Under the pieces are notes generated by a model. That model saw only the letters and a list, made by a program, of their open reading frames with translations. It made no database searches and had not been told where the DNA came from. Position numbers and translations under genes: made by a program. A stretch of 53,000 nucleotides of DNA from E44-bin88 sp050123275 (GTDB taxonomy: Bacteria > Chloroflexota > Dehalococcoidia > Dehalococcoidales > BS750m-G39), in assembly GCA_050123275.1 (NCBI GenBank), contig JASFHK010000011.1:1-53000 (forward strand). Direction: 5' to 3'. Numbering within the stretch: the first letter of the stretch is position 1; each line of letters starts with the position of its first letter. Of the stretch, positions 8,502 to 16,279 are shown in pieces.

Positions 8502-9044
8502 ATGACCAAGCTAGTAAAAGTGGCGTTGTCAGCATTGCTTGGCATTATTGTCTTAGCTATAGGCTCCAGCTGTTCAACATCACCCGAGTCTCTCCCTTGG
8601 GAGGAGTCCTACGGACAGTTTTATACGAGAGACTTGGCCAGAGCGCAAGAAGAAATACCGTTCCCTATCGTTCTACCGAGCTACGTTCCCGACGAAAGAA
8701 CGGACGCGCCACCGCCAAGTATAACCGGCCCGCTTAGGGAGTATCAGGACGACGATAGGGTAAAGGTAGAGGTTTTGTACTTTGTGGATCTTGGCAACGA
8801 AATACTTGGCATTATAGAGATTGAAGAAAATAATTACCCCGTACTACCCGGAGACCCAGAGTTAAACCCTGACCTGGAGCGTATAGAGGTTTGTGGCTGG
8901 GAAGTGATTAAGGTGGAGGGCGATTTTCAACAAGGCCCTGGAATTATTTACTTTTTTAGCCAGGATAACATCTATTTTGTCGTAGGGATATACGACTTCC
9001 CTCCCGGAGAGGCGCAAAAGGTTATAGAGTCAATGCTCGAATGA
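8502..9044 (+). CDS. Putative lipoprotein, 180 aa, with a DUF4367-like C-terminus
   Basis: The N-terminus is a lipoprotein signal: MTKLVK, a hydrophobic run ALLGIIVLAIG, then SSC with the acylated cysteine at residue 24. The mature part begins STSPESLPWEESYGQ. The C-terminal half (CGWEVIKVEGDF, then YFFSQDNIYFVVGIYDF, ending IESMLE) resembles the DUF4367-type anti-sigma or sporulation-linked domain, but this is a weak match by eye. It is expected to be tethered to the outer face of the membrane. There is no ribosome site upstream and the -10 nearly abuts the ATG, so translation may be leaderless. Confidence 0.75.
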   Translation: MTKLVKVALSALLGIIVLAIGSSCSTSPESLPWEESYGQFYTRDLARAQEEIPFPIVLPSYVPDERTDAPPPSITGPLREYQDDDRVKVEVLYFVDLGNEILGIIEIEENNYPVLPGDPELNPDLERIEVCGWEVIKVEGDFQQGPGIIYFFSQDNIYFVVGIYDFPPGEAQKVIESMLE

Positions 9045-9088
9045 CTTGTTGCCTCGCTGGTTGGCAAAACAACGAATTCTATTCATAC

Positions 9089-9111
9089 GGGGTCGACTGG
9101 AAGTCGACCCC
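9089..9111 (+). terminator. Perfect 10-bp hairpin after the lipoprotein gene
   Basis: GGGGTCGACT and AGTCGACCCC flank a 3-nt loop, about 45 nt after the stop codon. There is no T-run, so it may be a stabilising or Rho-assisted stem and not a true intrinsic terminator. The bases immediately 3' (CCCTCCCTATAA) match the core of the dispersed repeat and may be a remnant. Confidence 0.5.
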
Positions 9112-9128
9112 TCCCTATAAATTCTCAA

Positions 9129-9157
9129 TTGACTAGTCATATTGCCCGTGCTATCAT
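9129..9157 (+). promoter_or_regulatory. Promoter of the UDG-rnj-ftsK operon
   Basis: TTGACT (9129-9134), a 17-nt spacer and TATCAT (9152-9157), with a TG extended -10 just upstream. The start codon at 9179 follows a GGAGAAG ribosome site. Confidence 0.8.
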
Positions 9158-9178
9158 AGGAAAAAGGCTGGAGAAGTA

Positions 9179-9772
9179 ATGTCGGCTCTCACTGAGCTAA
9201 ATAAAGAAATAGCGCTTTGCCAGCAGTGTGAAATAGCGAAATATCGAAATCGGGTGGTGCCTGGAGAAGGGGCGGAGGCAGCCGATATAATGTTCATTGG
9301 TGAGGCGCCAGGCTGGCACGAAGACCAGCAAGGGCGACCTTTCGTTGGGCCGGCGGGGAAATTTCTCGATGAGCTACTGGCATCCATCGGACTAACTCGG
9401 GCACAGGTCTACATCGCCAACGTCATCAAGTGCCGTCCACAGGGAAACCGCGACCCTCTACCCATGGAAATCCAGAATTGCCGCGTCTGGCTGGAACGCC
9501 AGATTGAAATCATTGACCCCAAGATGATTGTCACCCTGGGCCGTTATTCCATGGCCATGTATTTCCCCGGTAAGAGTATCAGCAAGATTCACGGCACGGC
9601 TATGAAGCGCGATAACGTGCTCTATTACGCCATGTATCACCCGGCGGCGGCCTTGCACCAGGGCAGCCTGCGCCAGGCGCTGCTGGACGATATGCTCAAG
9701 ATACCGACACTGCTCAGCCAGCTGGAGACAATCAAGGAGGAAAAACCACCTGAGCAGTTATCCATGTTTTAG
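9179..9772 (+). CDS. Family 4 uracil-DNA glycosylase (iron-sulfur)
   Basis: It removes uracil from DNA as the first step of base excision repair. The 197-aa product has motif 1 FIGEAPGWHEDQQGRPFVG (residues 39-57) and a late HPAAAL motif. Four cysteines, C14, C17, C85 (NVIKCRP) and C101 (QNCRVW), have the family-4 spacing for a 4Fe-4S cluster. A promoter lies directly upstream. RNase J follows after 13 nt and ftsK after that, so the unit joins DNA repair, RNA turnover and chromosome segregation. A short AT-rich stretch covers the first codons, but the body is GC-rich like its neighbours. Confidence 0.93.
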   Translation: MSALTELNKEIALCQQCEIAKYRNRVVPGEGAEAADIMFIGEAPGWHEDQQGRPFVGPAGKFLDELLASIGLTRAQVYIANVIKCRPQGNRDPLPMEIQNCRVWLERQIEIIDPKMIVTLGRYSMAMYFPGKSISKIHGTAMKRDNVLYYAMYHPAAALHQGSLRQALLDDMLKIPTLLSQLETIKEEKPPEQLSMF

Positions 9773-9785
9773 GTGATCAACCCAA

Positions 9786-11462
9786 GTGAGAAAACCAAGA
9801 ACAAGAAGCAAATCCAAACTTAAGATAATCCCCCTGGGCGGGCTATCCGAAATCGGCAAGAACATGATGGCTCTCGAATACGAGAACGACATCATCGTCA
9901 TCGACGCCGGTCTGATGTTCCCCGGGGAGGAAATGCTGGGCATCGACCTGGTAATCCCCGACATCAGCTACCTTGTCGAGAACAAGGAGAAGGTGCGGGG
10001 CATCGTTATTACCCACGGCCATGAGGACCATATCGGCGCTTTGCCCTACGTCCTGCCCCAGCTCAACGTGCCCGTCTATTCCACCAGGCTGCCCCACGGC
10101 ATGATTTCGGTCAAGCTCAAGGAGAGAAAGGCGCTGGCCGGAACCAAGCTCAAGGCGATACCCTACGGACAGACGGTGTCGCTGGGGCGTTTCAAGGTAG
10201 AGCTTTTCCCGGTATGCCACAGCATCCCCGACGCCGCCGGGCTTATTATCCACACCCCGCTGGGCGTCATCGTCCACAGCGGCGACTTCAAGCTGGACTA
10301 CACGCCGGTGGACGGCAAGCCCACCGACCTGTCGCGGCTGGCGCAGCTGGGGGCGCAGGGCGTGCTGATGCTGATGGCCGATTCCACCTACGCCGAGCTT
10401 CCCGGCTACACGCCCTCGGAGAGAGTGGTCGGGGAAACACTGGACCGGGTGATGGCTAACGCGCCGGGGAGGGTGATTGTGACCACCTTCTCCTCGCTGG
10501 TATCGCGTATCCAGCAGGTCATCGACGCCGCCGCCCGCCACAACCGGCGGGTCTTCGTCGTCGGGCGCAGCATGACCGATATCGTCAAGATGACGCTGGA
10601 GCTGGGCTACCTCAAGGCGCCCGACGGCATACTGGCGCGTATCGACGAGCTGAGGAACATGCCGCGCAACCGGGTCGTCTTCGTGACCACGGGTAGCCAG
10701 GGCGAGCCGACCTCGGCGCTGGTGCGCATCGCCAATAAAGACCACCGCCACGTCCACATCGTCAAGGGTGACACCGTAGTCCTCTCGGCGACGGCGGTGC
10801 CCGGTAACGAAGCTTTGATTAACCGCACCGTGGACACCCTCTTCAAGCAGGGGGCGCAGGTGCTCTACGATAAAGTGGCCAAGGTCCACGTTCACGGGCA
10901 CGGCAGCCAGGAAGAGCTGAAACTGCTGCTCAACCTGGTCCGCCCCAAGTTTTTCCTGCCCGTCCACGGCGAGTACCGCCATTTGAGCCTGCACGCCCAG
11001 CTGGCCGAGTCGGTGGGCATTCCCACCGAGAATATCTTCGTCCTCGAGGACGGCGACATACTGGAGCTGGGCCCCAACAAAGGCAAGGTAACGGGCAAGG
11101 TCAGCGCGGGCAACGTCTATGTCGACGGGTTGAGCGTGGGCGACATCGGCAGCGTGGTGCTGCGCAACCGCCGCATGCTTTCCCGCGACGGCATCGTGGT
11201 CGTCATCAGCGCCATCAGCCAGGAGACGGGCAAGCTGGTAGGCCGCCCCGATATCGTTTCCCGCGGCTTTGTCGATACCAGAGAATCCAAGGATATGATT
11301 GAGGAGAGCCGCGACCTGGTGGCCAAGGCCTTCGACCACGGCGGCTCCCGTCCCGCCGACTGGGGCTTTATCAACACCAAGGTCCGGGATATACTTAATA
11401 AGTACTACTACGACCAGACCAAGCGCCGGCCCATGATATTGCCGGTAATGGTAAAGGTGTAG
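9786..11462 (+). CDS. rnj: Ribonuclease J
   Basis: This metallo-beta-lactamase/beta-CASP nuclease has endo- and 5'-3' exonucleolytic activity in rRNA and mRNA maturation. The 558-aa product shows the zinc motif THGHEDHIG at residues 76-84, an HSGDFKLD motif, MADSTYAELPG, a TTGSQGEPTSAL motif typical of the beta-CASP domain, and HVHGHGSQEE followed by PVHGEYRHL. The start is GTG, preceded by AGGTGAT; no better ATG exists in frame before the conserved LKIIPLGGLSEIGKN. It is 1 nt from ftsK and clearly co-transcribed. A 629-residue antisense frame spans the whole gene but is a high-GC shadow. Confidence 0.96.
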   Translation: MRKPRTRSKSKLKIIPLGGLSEIGKNMMALEYENDIIVIDAGLMFPGEEMLGIDLVIPDISYLVENKEKVRGIVITHGHEDHIGALPYVLPQLNVPVYSTRLPHGMISVKLKERKALAGTKLKAIPYGQTVSLGRFKVELFPVCHSIPDAAGLIIHTPLGVIVHSGDFKLDYTPVDGKPTDLSRLAQLGAQGVLMLMADSTYAELPGYTPSERVVGETLDRVMANAPGRVIVTTFSSLVSRIQQVIDAAARHNRRVFVVGRSMTDIVKMTLELGYLKAPDGILARIDELRNMPRNRVVFVTTGSQGEPTSALVRIANKDHRHVHIVKGDTVVLSATAVPGNEALINRTVDTLFKQGAQVLYDKVAKVHVHGHGSQEELKLLLNLVRPKFFLPVHGEYRHLSLHAQLAESVGIPTENIFVLEDGDILELGPNKGKVTGKVSAGNVYVDGLSVGDIGSVVLRNRRMLSRDGIVVVISAISQETGKLVGRPDIVSRGFVDTRESKDMIEESRDLVAKAFDHGGSRPADWGFINTKVRDILNKYYYDQTKRRPMILPVMVKV

Positions 11463-11463
11463 C

Positions 11464-13692
11464 ATGGCCAGGAAGCGAGCCGCCGCCAGCCGCCAGCCCC
11501 GACGGCAGTCCCAGAGCCAGCCCGGAACCCGGCGCAACGCGGGGGGCAACCGCTTTTGGCGTTTCGTCTCTTCGGCGCCGGTGCGCCGTTTGATATATAC
11601 CATCATTTTCCTGGGGCTGCTCATCTGGCAGTGGAATAACATCACCACCTGGCTGGACAACGTCTGGGCCGGTACCACCGACCTCTTCGGCTGGGGGCTC
11701 ATTTTCTTCTTCCTCGCCCTGGGCTTTATCATCGGGGTAATCTGGGCACGGCGGGTGACGTCCGTTATCTACCACTGGAACCAGTGGCTGGGCGGCGTCG
11801 CCTTCATCTTCGTCGTCTGGGGGATACTGGCCTTCGCCGGCATGGGCGGCAGCTTCGGCGAGGGCATCATCGGCGACTCCGGTTTCGACGGCGTCTTCAC
11901 GCTGCTGGGGCTGGTGCTGCTGGGCATCATCCTCATCGCCCCCGGCTTTTGCTGGCGGCAGGTCAAGCGGTTCTTCCACTGGCTGGGGCAAAAGCGCCCC
12001 GCACCCCGGGAAAGGGTCTATACCGAGCCCGGCCCGCCGGATAAGCCGCTAACGCCGCCTGTGGTTATGCCCGAGACGCCCGCTACTACACCTGCCGAGC
12101 CCGAGACACCGCCCACGGTGGTGACGGCGACGCCGGGGATTCCGGCGCCGGCGATAACGCCCACCCCGGGCCAGGAAGAATTACGCCAGGTGGCCCAGGA
12201 GGTTTGGAAGAAGTACGGCGATTCGCCTTCCCTGATTACCGTTGACGGCTGGCGGTTGCCGCCGATTGACATACTGGATAACGTCCCCGACGTCGAGTTC
12301 AGCCAGGCGGACAACGTGCAACGCGCCCGCCTTATCGAGGAATCTCTGGCCAGCTACGGCGTCGCCGCCAAGGTGGTGCAGATAAACGCGGGGCCGACGG
12401 TGACCCAGTTCGGCGTCGAGCCGGGCTGGGACCGCAAGATGAAAGATGTCAAGGAGCGCGACAAGGACGGCAACATCAAGGTCAGGCAGGAAGAGGTCTC
12501 CAAGACCCGCGTCAAGGTGGAACGGATTACCTCGCTGGCCAACGACCTGGCTCTGGCTCTGGCCGCCCCCAGCATCCGCATCGAGGCCCCGGTGCCGGGT
12601 AAATCGCTGGTCGGCATCGAGGTGCCCAATACCATCTACGGGATGGTCAGCCTGCGCGGCGTGGTCGAGACCGGCGTCTTCCAGAAGACGCAGTCCAAGG
12701 CCAAGCTGGCGCTGGCGCTGGGCAAAGGGGCGGGTGGAGAAGCGGTGGCCGGCGACCTGGCCAAGATGCCGCACCTGCTCATCGCCGGTGCCACCGGCAG
12801 CGGCAAGACCGTCTGCCTCAACTCCATCATCTGCTGTTTGCTATTACAGTACTCGCCCACCGACGTGCGCATGATTATGATCGACCCCAAGCGCGTGGAG
12901 ATGACGCCCTTCAACACCATACCCCATCTGGCCACGCCGGTTATCGTCGATACCAACAAGGCGCTGAGCACGCTGCGCTGGCTTAACCAGGAGATGGACA
13001 AGCGCTACCAGAAGCTGGCCGCCGACGGCTCGCGCAACATCGAGGGCTATAACAAGAACCGCCAGGGCGACGAGAGGATGCCCTATCTGGTGCTGGTTAT
13101 CGACGAGCTGGCCGACCTGATGATGGCCGGTTTCGACGAGGTGGAGCACGTGCTCTGCCGTCTCGCCCAGCTGGCCCGCGCCATCGGCATTCACCTTATC
13201 GTGGCCACGCAGCGCCCCTCCGTGGACGTGGTCACCGGTCTAATCAAGGCCAACTTCCCCACCCGCATCAGTTTCGCCGTCACCTCCCAGGTTGACTCGC
13301 GCACCATTCTGGACATGGGGGGCGCCGAAAAGCTTTTGGGGCGGGGCGATATGCTCTACATGCCCACCGAGGCGGCCAAGCCCAAGCGGCTGCAGGGCTG
13401 CTACGTCTCCGACGCCGAGAGGGAACGGCTGGTATATTTCTGGAACAGCCAGCAGAAGGCCGAGGCGCCGCCGCTGACCATCGAGGAGGTCGCCACCCCC
13501 GCCACCGCGCCGGGAGGCGGCAACTACCCGCCCGACCCGCTGCTCGAAGCCGCTCGCAAACTGGCGCAGGAGAGCGAGAACATCTCGACCTCTTTCCTGC
13601 AGAGAAGGTTGCACATCGGCTATCCCCGGGCCGCCCGTATCATGGAGCAGCTGGAAGAAGAGGGGTTCAGAAGGGGCGGGGAAGAGTCTTAA
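11464..13692 (+). CDS. ftsK: DNA translocase FtsK/SpoIIIE
   Basis: This septum-anchored DNA pump clears chromosomes during division. The 742-aa product has a basic N-tail, about four membrane helices (near residues 38-58, 76-96, 103-123 and 137-158), a Pro/Thr-rich linker (about 175-235), the alpha-beta motor with Walker A AGATGSGKT (441-449) and a LVLVIDELADLMM Walker B, and a C-terminal gamma winged-helix (ESENISTSFLQRRLHIGYPRAARIMEQLEEEG) for KOPS reading. It starts with ATG 1 nt after RNase J. A Xer recombinase, its usual partner at dif, is encoded at 32 kb. Confidence 0.96.
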   Translation: MARKRAAASRQPRRQSQSQPGTRRNAGGNRFWRFVSSAPVRRLIYTIIFLGLLIWQWNNITTWLDNVWAGTTDLFGWGLIFFFLALGFIIGVIWARRVTSVIYHWNQWLGGVAFIFVVWGILAFAGMGGSFGEGIIGDSGFDGVFTLLGLVLLGIILIAPGFCWRQVKRFFHWLGQKRPAPRERVYTEPGPPDKPLTPPVVMPETPATTPAEPETPPTVVTATPGIPAPAITPTPGQEELRQVAQEVWKKYGDSPSLITVDGWRLPPIDILDNVPDVEFSQADNVQRARLIEESLASYGVAAKVVQINAGPTVTQFGVEPGWDRKMKDVKERDKDGNIKVRQEEVSKTRVKVERITSLANDLALALAAPSIRIEAPVPGKSLVGIEVPNTIYGMVSLRGVVETGVFQKTQSKAKLALALGKGAGGEAVAGDLAKMPHLLIAGATGSGKTVCLNSIICCLLLQYSPTDVRMIMIDPKRVEMTPFNTIPHLATPVIVDTNKALSTLRWLNQEMDKRYQKLAADGSRNIEGYNKNRQGDERMPYLVLVIDELADLMMAGFDEVEHVLCRLAQLARAIGIHLIVATQRPSVDVVTGLIKANFPTRISFAVTSQVDSRTILDMGGAEKLLGRGDMLYMPTEAAKPKRLQGCYVSDAERERLVYFWNSQQKAEAPPLTIEEVATPATAPGGGNYPPDPLLEAARKLAQESENISTSFLQRRLHIGYPRAARIMEQLEEEGFRRGGEES

Positions 13693-13722
13693 AACAAAAT
13701 AAATCGAGAGGGGCTTTAAGCT

Positions 13723-14124
13723 ATGTCCAACAACGCTAAGGTAGGCGGTATTTTATCCATAGTGTCCGGCGGTCTGGGCGCTATCGGGGCCTTCTTCGTG
13801 TTGATTTTCACGCTCTTTCTCTATTTCACGGAAGAGTTTTCCTCGTCTTATTATTTCTACGACTACTATTACTACGACGCCGACAGGGTGGTCGTCGTTT
13901 TTGTGGCCCTATATCTGGTTATCGCCATCATCGGCCTGCTTATCAGCGCGCTGGCGCTGGTGGGGGGCATACAGGCCTTGCAGCGTAAGCGCTGGGGGCT
14001 GGCTTTAGCCGGGGCCATCGCCAGCTGTTTGACCTTCTTCCCCTGCGGGGTGGTGGCCGTTGTCTTTACGGCGATGGGCAGGCAGGAGTTTATCACCAAC
14101 CGGCAACCCGCGCCGCCGCAGTAG
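13723..14124 (+). CDS. Small integral membrane protein, 133 aa (DUF4064-like)
   Basis: Three to four hydrophobic helices are visible: GGILSIVSGGLGAIGAFFVLIFTL, VVVVFVALYLVIAIIGLLIS, and LALAGAIASCLTFFPCGVVAVVF. An external or internal Tyr-rich loop (YYFYDYYYYDAD) separates the first two. The layout, with a GG-x-QALQRKRWGLALAG motif between helices, resembles DUF4064-type proteins of unknown role. It lies 30 nt after ftsK and could be read from the same message. An antisense frame of 75 residues is a shadow. Confidence 0.75.
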   Translation: MSNNAKVGGILSIVSGGLGAIGAFFVLIFTLFLYFTEEFSSSYYFYDYYYYDADRVVVVFVALYLVIAIIGLLISALALVGGIQALQRKRWGLALAGAIASCLTFFPCGVVAVVFTAMGRQEFITNRQPAPPQ

Positions 14125-14227
14125 ATTTTATATCTTTTCCCGATTCTTGATGTTTTGTTAACATTGATGTAGTTGAAAAAGAAAAATCGTAGGGAATATA
14201 CTAGATTTTGATCGAAGTGGCCGAGTA

Positions 14228-16054
14228 TTATAAGCTGCTAAATCTAGCGAATATCTGAAATATTTCACTAAAAGGGTTAGGGTCTGATTTCATGGCTTCA
14301 GCTATATAAGCACGCTTAAGCATCCCGACTTGTAAATTTGCTTTGCTGGAAAAAGTGCTCAAGATGCTTTTACCAGGAATTAGTTTTTTCCAGTCATCCG
14401 TGTCTTCTTCGATACTATTCTCAATTCGCTCCATTGTGTTGTCAATGAATTTCGCGATTTTGTCGTTATCAATCGTTTGACTAATTCGTGTTTCTTCGGT
14501 GGTCGCCTTACTACATATAAGATTTTTAAGCTGTTCATTAGATTTACCATGACAATCTTTAGGCATGATGTCTATGTTACCTACTGCTTCGCGGAAATGA
14601 GCTGAAGTATATAAGGCTACTGTGTAGGGGAGCATATTCTTAGCAATGTCCCTCAGGGCTGTTCTTATGGAAGTCGGCGATTTTAGCCAAGAGTCATCAG
14701 GCGTAAAGGGAGAAAAAATACGTGTTAAAATGTCTTCTTCTAGGAAATAATTCTCTAAGTGATATCTGTCTAATATACTTAAACGACCGTTACTCGATTG
14801 CATTAGGGTAGTTTTGTTAGGTTCCAAGAACATCGTATCGCCGTCACAAAGCATGAAGAATTCCACCCCCCAAATTGATTGAGCCAACACATCTTCCACT
14901 AATGTTGAGAATGAACGTATAAGACCTTTCCCCCCACTGGGCACAAGCACTAAGTCAGGGAAGTTCTCTTTTAATATTGCTCCGTATGTCTGTTTATCTA
15001 AACTAGCATGTGTTCCCTCTATTAATACTATTTTTTTACCTAGGGCGATGATGCCCACTGATTGTCCGAGTAGCTTCAAAGCTTGATTTGTTTCATCGTC
15101 TTCGCTAACTGGAATAGCTTGGTTCTGTCCTTCCGAACGTGAGGGGCCGATAAAAACAACCGAGTGTTCTAAGGAAGCAGTTATGATATCCGGGGAGTGG
15201 GTGCAGAAGATGAATTGATTATTTTCTCCTAGTCCTGTCAATGTTTGTATTAGTTTGTAGCTGAGTTCGGGGTGTAAGTGGAGTTCGGGTTCATCGAATA
15301 TAACTACACAATCACTGGGGCTTCTAAGGATAAAGTCAAAAACGATAGTGGTAACCTCGCTTTCGCCGGAGCTTAATGTTGTTAGAAGGAATTCCTGCCC
15401 TTCTAGCGAGTATTTTAATTGCTGGGCTTTTAGGTCTGCGTCAAGCAACTCTTTCGGTGCTAATAATTGTCTAAAAGCGTTTTTAAATGGTTCTAGGGGA
15501 TCGGGAAAGTCCAGTTGCATTCTTTTCCTACCTTGGCGCATAAGCCTTTCGGCTTTTGAAGAGATCTTATTTCGATGAGCATGGACTTTACGGAATATTG
15601 CATGAATAGTATCCTGATATCTGTTTTGTAATCCGTCGAAAGTGAAATTCCAGCTGACCTGCTCTTCGTCAGGGTCTACAACATCAAAGCTGAACCTGTA
15701 AGGGTCAATTTTTCTAATTGACCTATCACTTTCGATATTCACTACGCTGCTTTTCCAGTTTCTTCGAAGCCGATTAGCATGTAGAGTGTTTTGGAGTAGT
15801 TGGGCATCTTGCATATTATTGGTATCTAGTTGTGTCTTTCCCCAAGTTTCGACTTCGCTCTCACATGTAGAATTAACAACCAATTGGATATTCTGATTAT
15901 TCGTGGGGTTTTGAAAATAGCTTATTAACTGTTGTACGAGGCGTGTTTTACCGACTCCATTACGACCGGCTATGACTACGACATCCGATAATCCTTCAAC
16001 GTTGAAGCATGCTACGGGAGGAATGTCGTGAGCTCTGATTCTACTTATATGCAT
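14228..16054 (-). CDS. OLD-like ATPase-TOPRIM protein (AAA15/21 plus DUF4435-like), candidate anti-phage gene
   Basis: The 608-aa AT-rich gene begins MHISRIRAHDIPP. The ATPase has Walker A AGRNGVGKT (29-37), an ABC-type signature LSSGESE (227-233), Walker B VVIFDEPELHLHP (250-262) and switch His FCTHSPD (283-289). A TOPRIM-like half follows: VLIEGTHASLDK with E346, PSGGKG (372-377), FFMLCDGD (D404/D406), then DRYHLENYFLEED (429-441). The ENYFL motif recalls DUF4435, the partner domain in PARIS (AriA/AriB), here on the same chain; a class 1 OLD nuclease is the alternative. A TATAAT at 16083-16078 lies 24 nt upstream of the start. It stands alone between ftsK and uvrB units, in GC-rich surroundings, which argues for recent acquisition. 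Confidence 0.85.
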   Translation of the reverse strand: MHISRIRAHDIPPVACFNVEGLSDVVVIAGRNGVGKTRLVQQLISYFQNPTNNQNIQLVVNSTCESEVETWGKTQLDTNNMQDAQLLQNTLHANRLRRNWKSSVVNIESDRSIRKIDPYRFSFDVVDPDEEQVSWNFTFDGLQNRYQDTIHAIFRKVHAHRNKISSKAERLMRQGRKRMQLDFPDPLEPFKNAFRQLLAPKELLDADLKAQQLKYSLEGQEFLLTTLSSGESEVTTIVFDFILRSPSDCVVIFDEPELHLHPELSYKLIQTLTGLGENNQFIFCTHSPDIITASLEHSVVFIGPSRSEGQNQAIPVSEDDETNQALKLLGQSVGIIALGKKIVLIEGTHASLDKQTYGAILKENFPDLVLVPSGGKGLIRSFSTLVEDVLAQSIWGVEFFMLCDGDTMFLEPNKTTLMQSSNGRLSILDRYHLENYFLEEDILTRIFSPFTPDDSWLKSPTSIRTALRDIAKNMLPYTVALYTSAHFREAVGNIDIMPKDCHGKSNEQLKNLICSKATTEETRISQTIDNDKIAKFIDNTMERIENSIEEDTDDWKKLIPGKSILSTFSSKANLQVGMLKRAYIAEAMKSDPNPFSEIFQIFARFSSL

Positions 16055-16141
16055 TATTACGCTTGTTATATTTAAGTATTATACCTTTTAGGAATACTAA
16101 CACTTTTTTGACAGGAGTCAAGTATAGAGCGTGATTTTTTA

Positions 16142-16279
16142 CTATTTTCCCCTTCTCAACCTCTTCATAAGCGCATCCATGTAAACGCGCGCCAGGTTCT
16201 TGCCGTGCTTGGACATGCGCTCCCGCTTCTTTCTTAGCTTCTGCTCGCGGCGCTCCTGCCTAGTTTCTTCGTCAGTCAC
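16142..16279 (-). CDS. Small highly basic protein, 45 aa, overlapping the end of uvrB
   Basis: This reading frame is too short for most gene finders but convincing. The GTG at 16279 lies within the last codons of uvrB (its stop is 16274-16272), a classic coupled overlap. It reads VTDEETRQERREQKLRKKRE, then RMSKHGKNLARVYMDALM and KRLRRG. Nearly half the residues are Arg, Lys or His, arranged as one long amphipathic helix; the MSKHGKNLARVY segment looks like a conserved core. An RNA-, ribosome- or DNA-binding role is plausible but unproven. GC content matches uvrB, and the frame continues cleanly to TAG. Confidence 0.7.
   Translation of the reverse strand: MTDEETRQERREQKLRKKRERMSKHGKNLARVYMDALMKRLRRGK

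Noticed and set aside
9843..11732. 629-residue minus-strand frame over the RNase J gene
   Set aside because: It is antisense to a clearly conserved RNase J and is low-complexity Gly/Ala/His/Asp/Val sequence, the usual shadow of a high-GC gene.
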